From Hydractinia symbiolongicarpus (taxonomy: Eukaryota > Cnidaria > Hydrozoa > Anthoathecata > Hydractiniidae), in NCBI RefSeq assembly GCF_029227915.1, contig NC_079878.1, forward strand, positions 3,288,001 through 3,352,000: a stretch of DNA of 64,000 nt, in the 5' to 3' direction. Shown here one piece after another: positions 11,846 through 23,690 of this stretch (the stretch's first letter is position 1; each line of letters opens with the position of its first letter). The translations under genes and the position numbers were made by a program. The notes under the pieces are model-generated. The model made no database searches. It had not been told where the DNA came from and worked only from the letters and a program-made list of their open reading frames with translations.

Positions 11846-14800
11846 AACATTTTTAAAAACTACAAGTCTCATGGGCTTTAGTGGTTAAATAATAATTTAA
11901 AAAATCGTTCGGGAAATGAGTTTACTCCCTGGGTACTTTCTTTGTATGCATTCGACTATACGGGCCAAGCCCGGGATTTACGGGAAATCGCGGGTTTTCG
12001 TTTGCCGGCGATTAAACCACTTTCATTAAGCGTCTCATCAAAAATGAAAACATTTCTGAAAACTACAAGTCTCATGCGTTTTAGTGGTGAAAAAATAATT
12101 TAAAAAATCGTTCGGGAAATGAGTTTACTCCCTGGGTACTTTCTTTGTATACTTTGGACTATACGGCCCGAGTCCGGGATTTACGGGAAGTCGCGGGATT
12201 TCGTTTGCCGGCGATTAAACTTCTTTTATTCAGTGTCTCATCAAAAATGAAAACATTTTTAAAAACTACAAGTCTCATGGGCTTTAGTGGTGAAATAATA
12301 ATTTAAAAAATCGTTCGGGAAATGAGTTTACTCCCTGGGTACTTTCTTTGTATACTTTTGACTATACGGGCCGAGTCCGGGATTTACGGGAAATCGCAGG
12401 TTTTCGTTTGGCGGCGATTAAACTTCTTTTATTCAGCGTCTCATCAAAAATGAAAACATTTTTGTAAACTACAAGTCCCATGCGCTTTAGTGGTGAAAAA
12501 ATAATTTAAAAAATCTTTCGGGAAATGAGTTTACTCCCTGGGTACTTTTTTGTATACTTTTGACTACACGGGCCGAGTCCGGGGTTTACGGGAAATGGCG
12601 GGTTTTCGTTTGCCGGCGATTAAACTTCTTTTATTCAGCGTCTCATCAAAAATGAAAACATTTTTGAAAACTACAAGTCTCATGCGTTTTAGTGGTGAAA
12701 AGATAATTAAAAAATCGTTTTGGAAATGAGTTTACCCACAGGGTACTTTCTTTGTATACATTTGACTATACGGGCCAAGCCCGGGATTTACGGGAAATCG
12801 CGGGTTTTCGTTTGCCGGCGATTAAACCACTTTCATTAAACGTCTCATCAAAAATTAAAACATTTCTAAAAATTACAAGTCTCATGCATTTTAGTGGTGA
12901 AAAAATAATTTAAAAAATCGTTCGGGAAATGAGTTTACTCCCTGGGTACCTTCTTTGTATACTTTTGACTATACGGCCGAGTCCGGGATTAACGGGAAAT
13001 CGCGGGTTTTCGTTTGCCGGCGATTAAACCACTTTCATTAAGCGTCTCATCAAAAGTGAAAACATTTCTGCAAACTACAAGTCTCATGCGTTTTAGTGGT
13101 GAAAAAATAATTTAAAAAATCGTTCGGGAAATGAGTTTACTCCCTGGGTACCTTCTTTGTATACTTTTGACTATACGTGCCGAGTCCAGGATTTACGGGA
13201 AATCGCAGGTTTTCGTTTGCCGGCGATTAAACTCCTTTTATTCAGCGTCTCATCAAAAATGAAAACATTTTTGATAACTACAAGTCTCATGCGGTTTAGT
13301 GGTGAAAAGATAATTTAAATAATCGTTTTGAAAATGAGTTTACTCACAGGGTACTTTCTTTGTATACATTCGACTATACGGGCTAAGCCCGGGATTTACG
13401 GGAAATCGCGGGTTTTCGTTTGCCGGCGATTAAACCACTTTCATTAAGCGTCTCATCAAAAATGAAAACATTTCTGAAAACTACAAGTCTCATGCGTTTT
13501 AGTGGTGAAAAAATAATTTAAAAAATCGTTCGGGAAATCAGTTTACTCCCTGGGTACTTTCTTTATATACATTCAACTATACGGGCCAAGCCCGGGATTT
13601 ACGGGAAATCGCGGGTTTTCGTTTGCCGGCGATTAAACTTCTTTTATTCAGCGTCTCATCAAAAACGAAAACACTTTTGAAAACTACAAGTCTCACGCGT
13701 TTTAGTGGTGAAATAGTAATTTAAAAAATCGTTCGGGAAATGAGTTTGCTCCCTGGTTACTTTCTTTGTATACTTTTGACTATACGGGCCAAGCCCGGCA
13801 TTTACGGGAAATCGCGGGTTTTCGTTTGCCGGCGATTAAACTTCTTTTATTCAGCGTCTCATCAAAAATGAAAACACTTTTGAAAACTACAAGTCTCATG
13901 CGTTTTAGTGGTGAAAAGATAATTTAAAAAATCGTTTTGGAAATGAGTTTACTCACAGGGTACTTTCTTTGTATACATTCGACTATACGGGCCAAGCCCC
14001 GGATTTACGGGAAATCGCGGGTTTTCGTTTGCCGGCGATTAAACAACTTTCATAAAGCGTCTCCTCAAAAATGAAAACATTTTTGAAAACTACAAGTCTC
14101 ATGGTTTTTAGTGGTGAAAAGATAATTTAAAAAATCGTTCGGGAAATGAGTTTACTCCCTGGGTACTTTCTTTGTATACTTTTGACTATACGGGCCGAGT
14201 CCGGGATTTACGGGAAGTCGCGAGTTTTCGTTTGCCGGCGATTAAACTTCTATTATTCAGCCTCTCATCAAAAATGAAAACATTTTTAAAAACTACAAGT
14301 CTCATGGGCTTTAGTGGTGAAATAATAATTTAAAAAATCGTTCGGGAAATGAGTTTACTCCCTGCGTACTTTCTTTGTATACTTTTGACTATACGGCCGA
14401 GTCCGGGGTTTATGGGAAATGGCGGGTTTTCGTTTGCCGGCGGTTAAACTTCTTTTATTCAGCGTCTCATCAAAAATGAAAACATTTTTGAAAACTACAA
14501 GTCTCATGCGTTTTAGTGGTGAAAAGATAATTTAAAAAATCGTTTTGGAAATGAGTTTACTCACAGGGTACTTTCTTTGTATACATTCGACTATACGGGC
14601 CAAGCCCGGGATTTACGGGAAATCGCGGGTTTTCGTTTGCCGGCGATTAAACAACTTTCATAAAGCGTCTCCTCAAAAATGAAAATATTTTTGAAAACTA
14701 CAAGTCTCATGGTTTTTAGTGGTGAAAAGATAATTTAAAAAATCGTTCGGGAAATGAGTTTACTCCCTGGGTACTTTCTTTGTATACTTTTGACTATACG

Positions 14801-17800
14801 GACCGAGTCCGGGATTCACGGGAAGTCGCGGGTTTTCGTTTGCCGGCGATTAAACTTCTTTTATTCAGCGGCTCATCAAAAATGAAAACATTTTTAAAAA
14901 CTACAAGTCTCATGGGCTTTAGTGGTGAAATAATAATATAAAAAATCGTTCGGGAAATGAGTTTACTCCCTGGGTACTTTCTTTGTATACTTTTGACTAT
15001 ACGGGCCGAGTCCGGGGTTTATGGGAAATGGCGGGTTTTCGTTTGCCGGCGGTTAAACTTCTTTTATTCAGCGTCTCATCAAAAATGAAAACATTTTTGA
15101 AAACTACAAGTCTCATGCGTTTTAGTGGTGAAAAGATAATTAAAAAATCGTTTTGGAAATGAGTTTACCCACAGGGTACTTTCTTTGTATACATTTGACT
15201 ATACGGGCCAAGCCCGGGATTTACGGGAAATCGCGGGTTTTCGTTTGCCGGCGATTAAACCACTTTCATTAAACGTCTCATCAAAAATGAAAACATTTCT
15301 AAAAATTACAAGTCTCATGCATTTTAGTGGTGAAAAAATAATTTAAAAAATCGTTCGGGAAATGAGTTTACTCCCTGGGTACCTTATTTGTATACTTTTG
15401 AGTATACGGCCGAGTCCGGGATTTACGGGAAATCGCGGGTTTTCGTTTGCCGGCGATTAAACCACTTTCATTAAGCGTCTCATCAAAAGTGAAAACATTT
15501 CTGCAAACTACAAGTCTCATGCGTTTTAGTGGTGAAAAAATAATTTAAAAAATCGTTCGGGAAATGAGTTTACTCCCTGGGTACCTTCTTTGTATACTTT
15601 TGACTATAAGGCCGAGTCCGGGATTTACGGGAAATCGCGGGTTTTCGTTTGCCGGCGATTAAACTTCTTTTATTCAGCGTCTCATCAAAAATGAAAACAT
15701 TTTTAAAAACTACAAGTCTCATGGGCTTTAGTGGTGAAATAATAATTTAAAAAATCGTTCGTGAAATGAGTTTACTCCCTGGGTACTTTCTTTGTATACT
15801 TTTGACTATACGTGCCGAGTCCAGGATTTACGGGAAATCGCAGGTTTTCGTTTGCCGGCGATTAAACTCCTTTTATTCAGCGTCTCATCAAAAATGAAAA
15901 CATTTTTGATAACTACAAGTCTCATGCGTTTTAGTGGTGAAAAGATAATTTAAATAATCGTTTTGAAAATGAGTTTACTCACAGGGTACTTTCTTTGTAT
16001 ACATTCGACTATACGGGCCAAGCCCGGGATTTACGGGAAATCGCGGGTTTTCGTTTGCCGGCGATTAAACCACTTTCATTAAGAGTCTCATCAAAAATGA
16101 AAACATTTCTGAAAACTACAAGTCTCATGCGTTTTAGTGGTGAAAAAATAATTTAAAAAATCGTTCGGGAAATCAGTTTACTCCCTGGGTACTTTCTTTA
16201 TATGCATTCAACTATACGGGCTAAGCCCGGGATTTACAAGAAATCGCGGGTTTTCGTTTGCCGGCGATTAAACTTCTTTTATTCAGCGTTTCATCAAAAA
16301 CGAAAACACTTTTGAAAACTACAAGTCTCACGCGTTTTAGTGGTGAAATAGTAATTTAAAAAATCGTTCGGGAAATGAGTTTGCTCCCTGGTTACTTTCT
16401 TTGTATACTTTTGACTATACGGGCCAAGCCCGGGATTTACGGGAAATCGCGGGTTTTCGTTTGCCGGCGATTAAACTTCTTTTATTCAGCGTCTCATCAA
16501 GAATGAAAACACTTTTGAAAACTACAAGTCTCATGCGTTTTAGTGGTGAAAAGATAATTTAAAAAATCGTCTTGGAAATGAGTTTACTCACAGGGTACTT
16601 TCTTTGTATACATTCGACTATACGGGCCAAGCCCGGGATTTACGGGAAATCGCGGGTTTTCGTTTGCCGGCGATTAAACAACTTTCATAAAGCGTCTCCT
16701 CAAAAATGAAAACATTTTTGAAAACTACAAGTCTCATTGTTTTTAGTGGTGAAAAGATAATTTAAAAAATCGTTCCGGAAATAAGTTTACTCCCTGGGTA
16801 CTTTCTTTGTATACTTTTGACTATACGGGCCGAGTCCGGGATTTACGGGAAGTCGCGGGTTTTCGTTTGCCGGCGATTAAACTTCTATTATTCAGCCTCT
16901 CATCAAAAATGAAAACATTTTTAAAAACTACAAGTCTCATGGGCTTTAGTGGTGAAATAATAATTTAAAAAGTCGTTCGGGAATTGAGTTTACTCCCTGC
17001 GTACTTTCTTTGTATACTTTTGACTATACGGGCCGAGTCCGGGGTTTATGGGAAATGGCGGGTTTTCGTTTGCCGGCGGTTAAACTTCTTTTATTCAGCG
17101 TCTCATCAAAAATGAAAACATTTTTGAAAACTACAAGTCTCATGCGTTTTAGTGGTGAAAAGATAATTTAAAAAATCGTTTTGGAAATGAGTTTACTCAC
17201 AGGGTACTTTCTTTGTATACATTCGACTATACGGGCCAAGCCCGGGATTTACGGGAAATCGCGGGTTTTCGTTTGCCGGCGATTAAACAACTTTCATAAA
17301 GCGTCTCCTCAAAAATGAAAATATTTTTAAAAACTACAAGTCTCATGGTTTTTAGTGGTGAAAAGATAATTTAAAAAATCGTTCCGGAAATGAGTTTACT
17401 CCCTGGGTACTTTCTTTGTATACTTTTGACTATACGGGCCGAGTCCGGGATTCACGGGAAGTCGCGGGTTTTCGTTTGCCGGCGATTAAACTTCTTTTAT
17501 TCAGCGGCTCATCAAAAATGAAAACATTTTTAAAAACTACAAGTCTCATGGGCTTTAGTGGTGAAAAGATAATTTAAAAAATCGTTTTGGAAATGAGTTT
17601 ACTCACAGGGTACTTTCTTTGTATACTTTTGACTATACGGGCCGAGTCCGGGATTTACGGGAAGTCGCGGGTTTTCGTTTGCCGGCGATTAAACTTCTAT
17701 TATTCAGCGTCTCATCAAAAATGAAAACATTTTTAAAAACTACAAGTCTCATGGGCTTTAGTGGTGAAATAATAATTTAAAAAATCGTTCGGGAAATGAG

Positions 17801-20384
17801 TTTACTCCCTGCGTACTTTCTTTGTATACTTTTGACTATACGGGCCGAGTCCGGGGTTTATGGGAAATGGCGGGTTTTCGTTTGCCGGCGGTTAAACTTC
17901 TTTTATTCAGCGTCTCATCAAAAATGAAAACATTTTTGAAAACTACAAGTCTCATGCGTTTTAGTGGTGAAAAGATAATTTAAAAAATCGTTTTGGAAAT
18001 GAGTTTACTCACAGGGTACTTTCTTTGTATACATTCGACTATACGGGCCAAGCCCGGGATTTACGGGAAATCGCGGGTTTTCGTTTGCCGGCGATTAAAC
18101 AACTTTCATAAAGCGTCTCCTCAAAAATGAAAACATTTTTGAAAACTACAAGTCTCATGGTTTTTAGTGGTGAAAAGATAATTTAAAAAATCGTTCGGGA
18201 AATGAGTTTACTCCCTGGGTACTTTCTTTGTATACTTTTGACTATACGGGCCGAGTCCGGGATTCACGGAAAGTCGCGGGTTTTCGTTTGCCGGCGATTA
18301 AACTTCTTTTATTCAGCGTCTCATCAAAAATGAAAACATTTTTAAAAACTACAAGTCTCATGGGTTTTAGTGGTGAAATAATAATTTAAAAAATCGTTCG
18401 GGAAATGAGTTTACTCCCTGGGTACTTTCTTTGTATACTTTTGACTATACGGGCCGAGTCCGGGGTTTATGGGAAATGGCGGGTTTTCGTTTGCCGGCGG
18501 TTAAACTTCTTTTATTCAGCGTCTCATCAAAAATGAAAACATTTTTGAAAACTACAAGTCTCATGCGTTTTAGTGGTGAAAAGATAATTTAAAAAATCGT
18601 TTTGGAAATGAGTTTACTCACAGGGTACTTTCTTTGTATACATTTGACTATACGGGCTAAGCCCGGGATTTACGGGAAATCGCGGGTTTTCGTTTGCCGG
18701 CGATTAAACCACTTTCATTAAGCGTCTCATCAAAAATGAAAACATTTCTAAAAATTACAAGTCTCATGCGTTTTAGTGGTGAAAAAGTAATTTAAAAAAT
18801 CGTTCGTTAAATGAGTTTACTCCCTGGGTACCTTCTTTGTATACTTTTGACTATACGGGCCGAGTCCGGGATTTACGGGAAATCGCGGGTTTTCGTTTGC
18901 CGGCGATTAAACCACTTTCATCAAGCGTCTCATCAAAAATGAAAACATTTTTAAAAACTACAAGTCTCATGGGCTTTAGTGGTGAAATAATAATTTAAAA
19001 AATCGTTCGGGAAATGAGTTTACTCCCTGCGTACTTTATTTGTATACTTTTGACTATACGGGCCGAGTCCGGGGTTTATGGGAAATGGCGGGTTTTTCGT
19101 TTGCCGGCGGTTAAACATCTTTTATTCAGCGTCTCATCAAAAATGAAAACATTTTTGAAAACTACAAGTCTCATGCGTTTTAGTGGTGAAAATATAATTT
19201 AAAAAATCGTTTTGGAAATGAGTTTACTCACAGGGTGCTTTCTTTGTATACATTCGACTATACGGGCCAAGCCCGGGATTTACGGGAAATCGCGGGTTTT
19301 CGTTTGCCGGCGATTAAACAACTTTCATAAAGCGTCTCCTCAAAAATGAAAACATTTTTGAAAACTACAAGTCTCATGGTTTTTAGTGGTGAAAAGATAA
19401 TTTAAAAAATCGTTCGGGAAATGAGTTTACTCCCTGCGTACTTTCTTTGTATACTTTTGACTATACGGGCCGAGTCCGGGGTTTATGGGAAATGGCGGGT
19501 TTTCGTTTGCCGGCGGTTAAACTTCTTTTATTCAGCGTCTCATCAAAAATGAAAACATTTTTGAAAACTACAAGTCTCATGCGTTTTAGTGGTGAAAATA
19601 TAATTTAAAAAATCATTTTGGAAATGAGTTTACTCACAGGGTGCTTTCTTTGTATACATTCGACTATACGGGCCAAGCCCGGGGTTTATGGGAAATGGCG
19701 GGTTTTCGTTTGCCGGCGGTTAAACTTCTTCTATTCAGCGTCTCATCAAAAATGAAAACATTTTTGAAAACTACAAGTCTCATGCGTTTTAGTGGTGAAA
19801 AGATAATTTAAAAAGTCGTTTTGGAAATGAGTTTACTCACAGGGTACTTTCTTTGTATACATTCGACTATACGGGCCAAGCCCGGGATTTACGGGAAATC
19901 GCGGGTTTTCGTTTGCCGGCGATTAAACAACTTTCATGAAGCGTCTCCTCAAAAATGAAAACATTTTTGAAAACTACAAGTCTCATGGTTTTTAGTGGTG
20001 AAAAGATAATTTAAAAAATCGTTCGGGAAATGAGTTTACTCCCTGGGTACTTTCTTTGTATACTTTTGACTATACGGGCCGAGTCCGGGATTCACGGGAA
20101 GTCGCGGGTTTTCGTTTGCCGGCGATTAAACTTCTTTTATTCAGCGTCTCATCAAAAATGAAAACATTTTTAAAAACTACAAGCCTCATGGGCTTTAGTG
20201 GTGAAACAATAATTTTAAAAATCGTTCGGGAAATGAGTTTACTCCCTGGGTACTTTCTTTGTATACTTTTGACTATACGGGCCGGGTCCGGGGTTTATGG
20301 GAAATGGCGGGTTTTCGTTTGCCGGCGATTAAACTTCTTTTATTCAGCGTCTCATCAAAAATGAAAACATTTTTGAAAACTACA
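11846..20384 (+). repeat. Subfamily block II, TTTATGGG / GGCGGTTAAAC type
   Basis: The first ~900 bp repeat the start of the window, including GTGGTTAAAT and the 2-bp shortened GGTACTTTTTTGTATAC at 12,541 (compare 492). The block is then dominated by units with GGGTTTATGGGAAATGGC and GGCGGTTAAAC, and units with CAACTTTCATAAAGCG followed by TCTCCTCAAAAATG. A 12-13-monomer segment repeats: AGATAATTAAAAAA at 12,701 and 15,134 (2,433 bp), GAGTTTGCTCCCTGG at 13,742 and 16,377 (2,635 bp). The second copy thus has about one extra monomer. Confidence 0.78.
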
Positions 20385-20832
20385 AGTCTCATGCGTTTTA
20401 GTGGTGAAAAGATAATTTAAAAAATCGTTTTGGAAATGAGTTTACTCACAGGGTACTTTCTTTGTATACATTTGACTATGCGGGCTAAGCCCAGGATTTA
20501 CGGGAAATTGCGTGTTTTCGTTTGCCGGCGATTAAACCACTTTCATTAAGCGTCTCATCAAAAATGAAAACATTTCTAAAAACTACAAGTCTCATGCGTT
20601 TTAGTGGTGAAAAAGTAATTTAAAAAATCGTTCGGGAAATGAGTTTACTCCCTGGGTACCTTCTTTGTTTACTTTTGACTATACGGGCCGAGTCCGGGAT
20701 TTACGGGAAATCGCGGGTTTTCGTTTGCCGGCGATTAAACCACTTTCATTAAGCGTCTCATCAAAAATGAAAACATTTCTGAAAACTACAAGTCTCATGC
20801 GTTTGAATGGTGAAAAAATAATTTAAGAAATC

Positions 20833-21035
20833 GTTCGGGAAATGAGTTTACTCCCTGGGTACCTTCTTTGTATACTTTTGACTATACGGGCCGAGTCCGG
20901 GATTTACGGGAAATCGCGGGTTTTCGTTTGCCGGCGATTAAACTTCTTTTATTCAGCGTCTCATCAAAAATGAAAACATTTCTGAAAACTACAAGTCTCA
21001 TGCGTTTTAGTGGTGAAAAAATGATTTAAAAAATC
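20833..21035 (+). repeat. Representative type A monomer (203 bp)
   Basis: A complete unit from GTTCGGG at 20,833 to just before GTTCGGG at 21,036. Type A is defined by linked variants: GTTCGGG, CTCCCTGGG (here followed by TACCTTC), ACTTTTGAC and GGGCCGAGTCCGGG. It contains the palindromes GTATAC and GCCGGC, and four CGGG motifs at 20,887, 20,898, 20,907 and 20,917. The GC-rich portion is roughly 20,880-20,940; the remainder is AT-rich with A and T tracts. It has no features of a gene. Confidence 0.9.
20887..20920. other. Four helically spaced CGGG motifs, example
   Basis: CGGG starts at 20,887, 20,898, 20,907 and 20,917, steps of 11, 9 and 10 bp, so all four lie on about the same face of the helix. 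The arrangement is present in most monomers, with single positions changed in subfamilies (CAGG, TGGG or GAGG). Confidence 0.7.
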
Positions 21036-21644
21036 GTTCGGGAAATGAGTTTACTCCCTGGGTACCTTCTTTGTATACTTTTGACTATACGGGCCCAGTC
21101 CGGGATTTACGGGAAATCGCGGGTTTTCGTTTGCCGGCGATTAAACTTCTTTTATTCAACGTCCCATCAAAAATAAAAACATTTTTGAAAACTACAAGTC
21201 TCATGCGTTTTAGTGGTGAAAAGATAATTTAAAAAATCGTTTTGAAAATGAGTTTACTCACAGGGTACTTTCTTTGTATACATTCGACTATACGGGCCCA
21301 GCCGGGGATTTACAGGAAATCGCGGGTTTTGGTTTGCCGGCTATTAAACCACATTCATTAAGCGTCTCATCAAAAATGAAAACATTTCTGAAAACAGCAA
21401 ATCTCATGGGATTTAGTGGTGAAATAATAATTCAAAAAATCGTTCGTGAAATGAGTTTACTCCCTGGGTACTTTCTTTGTATACTTTTGACTATACGGGC
21501 CGAGTCCAGGATTAACGGGAAATCGCATGTTTTCGTTTGCCGGCGATTAAACTCCTTTTATTCAGCGTCTCATTAAAAATGAAAACTTTTTTGATAACTA
21601 CAAGTCTCATGCGTTTTAGTGGTGAAAAGATAATTTAAATAATC

Positions 21645-21847
21645 GTTTTGGAAATGAGTTTACTCACAGGGTACTTTCTTTGTATACATTCGACTATACG
21701 GGCCAAGCCCGGGATTTACGGGAAATCGCGGGTTTTCGTTTGCCGGCGATTAAACCACTTTCATTAAGCGTCTCATCAAAAATGAAAACATTTCTTAAAA
21801 CTACAAGTCTCATGTGTTTTAGTGGTGAAAAAATAATTTAAAAAATT
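21645..21847 (+). repeat. Representative type B monomer (203 bp)
   Basis: A complete unit from GTTTTGG at 21,645 to just before GTTCGGG at 21,848. Type B is defined by GTTTTGG, CTCACAGGG, ACATTCGAC and GGGCCAAGCCCGGG. It has an SmaI-type CCCGGG palindrome that type A lacks, and CGGGC (21,699-21,703) and GCCCG (21,707-21,711) around a 3-nt loop. Its second half carries the CCACTTTCATTAAGCG variant in place of the type A TTCTTTTATTCAGCG; this second-half variant reassorts freely between types. Confidence 0.88.
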
Positions 21848-22008
21848 GTTCGGGAAATCAGTTTACTCCCTGGGTACTTTCTTTATATACATTCAACTAT
21901 ACGGGCCAAGCCTGGGATTTACGGGAAATCGCGGGTTTTCGTTTGCCGGCGATTAAACTCCTTTTATTCAGCGTCTCATCACAAATTAAAACACTTTTGA
22001 AAACTACA

Positions 22009-23690
22009 AGTCTCATGCGTTTTAGTGGTGAAAAGATAATTTAAAAAATCGTTTTGGAAATGAGTTTACTCACAGGGTACTTTCTTTGTATACATTTGAC
22101 TATGCGGGCTAAGCCCAGGATTTACGGGAAATCGCGGGTTTTCGTTTGCCGGCGATTAAACCACTTTCATTAAGCGTCTCATCAAAAATGAAAACATTTC
22201 TAAAAACTACAAGTCTCATGCGTTTTAGTGGTGAAAAAGTAATTTAAAAAATCGTTCGGGAAATGAGTTTACTCCCTGGGTACCTTCTTTGTTTACTTTT
22301 GACTATACGGGCCGAGTCCGGGATTTACGGGAAATCGCGGGTTTTCGTTTGCCGGCGATTAAACCACTTTCATTAAGCGTCTCATCAAAAATGAAAACAT
22401 TTCTGAAAACTACAAGTCTCATGCGTTTGAATGGTGAAAAAATAATTTAAGAAATCGTTCGGGAAATGAGTTTACTCCCTGGGTACCTTCTTTGTATACT
22501 TTTGACTATACGGGCCGAGTCCGGGATTTACGGGAAATCGCGGGTTTTCGTTTGCCGGCGATTAAACTTCTTTTATTCAGCGTCTCATCAAAAATGAAAA
22601 CATTTCTGAAAACTACAAGTCTCATGCGTTTTAGTGGTGAAAAAATGATTTAAAAAATCGTTCGGGAAATGAGTTTACTCCCTGGGTACCTTCTTTGTAT
22701 ACTTTTGACTATACGGGCCCAGTCCGGGATTTACGGGAAATCGCGGGTTTTCGTTTGCCGGCGATTAAACTTCTTTTCTTCAACGTCCCATCAAAAATAA
22801 AAACATTTTTGAAAACTACAAGTCTCATGCGTTTTAGTGGTGAAAAGATAATTTAAAAAATCGTTTTGAAAATGAGTTTACTCACAGGGTACTTTCTTTG
22901 TATACATTCGACTATACGGGCCCAGCCGGGGATTTACAGGAAATCGCGGGTTTTGGTTTGCCGGCTATTAAACCACATTCATTAAGCGTCTCATCAAAAA
23001 TGAAAACATTTCTGAAAACAGCAAATCTCATGGGATTTAGTGGTGAAATAATAATTCAAAAAATCGTTCGTGAAATGAGTTTACTCCCTGGGTACTTTCT
23101 TTGTATACTTTTGACTATACGGGCCGAGTCCAGGATTAACGGGAAATCGCATGTTTTCGTTTGCCGGCGATTAAACTCCTTTTATTCAGCGTCTCATTAA
23201 AAATGAAAACTTTTTTGATAACTACAAGTCTCATGCGTTTTAGTGGTGAAAAGATAATTTAAATAATCGTTTTGGAAATGAGTTTACTCACAGGGTACTT
23301 TCTTTGTATACATTCGACTATACGGGCCAAGCCCGGGATTTACGGGAAATCGCGGGTTTTCGTTTGCCGGCGATTAAACCACTTTCATTAAGCGTCTCAT
23401 CAAAAATGAAAACATTTCTTAAAACTACAAGTCTCATGTGTTTTAGTGGTGAAAAAATAATTTAAAAAATTGTTCGGGAAATCAGTTTACTCCCTGGGTA
23501 CTTTCTTTATATACATTCAACTATACGGGCCAAGCCTGGGATTTACGGGAAATCGCGGGTTTTCGTTTGCCGGCGATTAAACTCCTTTTATTCAGCGTCT
23601 CATCACAAATTAAAACACTTTTGAAAACTACAAGTCTCATGCGTTTTAGTGGTGAAAAGATAATTTAAAAAATCGTTTTGGAAATGAGTT
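22009..23690 (+). repeat. Eight-monomer higher-order unit, copy 2
   Basis: Second copy at a 1,624-bp offset. The match ends near 23,700, where TTTATATACATTCGAC replaces the TATGCGGG unit. Related but more diverged versions of its GCCGGGG unit lie 2,639 bp (13 monomers) further on at 25,560 and again at 27,386. Confidence 0.88.

Larger units (their letters stand above)
20385..22008 (+). repeat. Eight-monomer higher-order unit, copy 1 (1,624 bp)
   Basis: Adjacent tandem duplicate of the next 1,624 bp (exactly 8 x 203). Shared private markers include TATGCGGGCTAAGCCCAGG (20,477 and 22,101), TTTGTTTACTTTTGAC, GTTTGAATGG and GCCGGGGATTTACAGG. I found only a handful of differences, for example ATTGCGTG at about 20,507 versus ATCGCGGG at about 22,131, and TTATTCAACG versus TTCTTCAACG. 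The duplication therefore looks very recent. Confidence 0.88.

Noticed and set aside
20920-20940. CENP-B box-like sequence TTCGTTTGCCGGCG
   Set aside because: It shares TTCG with the box core (TTCG, 4 bases, A, 2 bases, CGGG) but lacks the A and the correctly placed CGGG. TTCGGGAAATG near the unit start also fails at CGGG.
22898-23200. Identical 100-codon frames at 21,274 and 22,898, suggesting a conserved protein
   Set aside because: The identity is due to the 1,624-bp tandem duplication, which covers all bases equally, including outside the frame.
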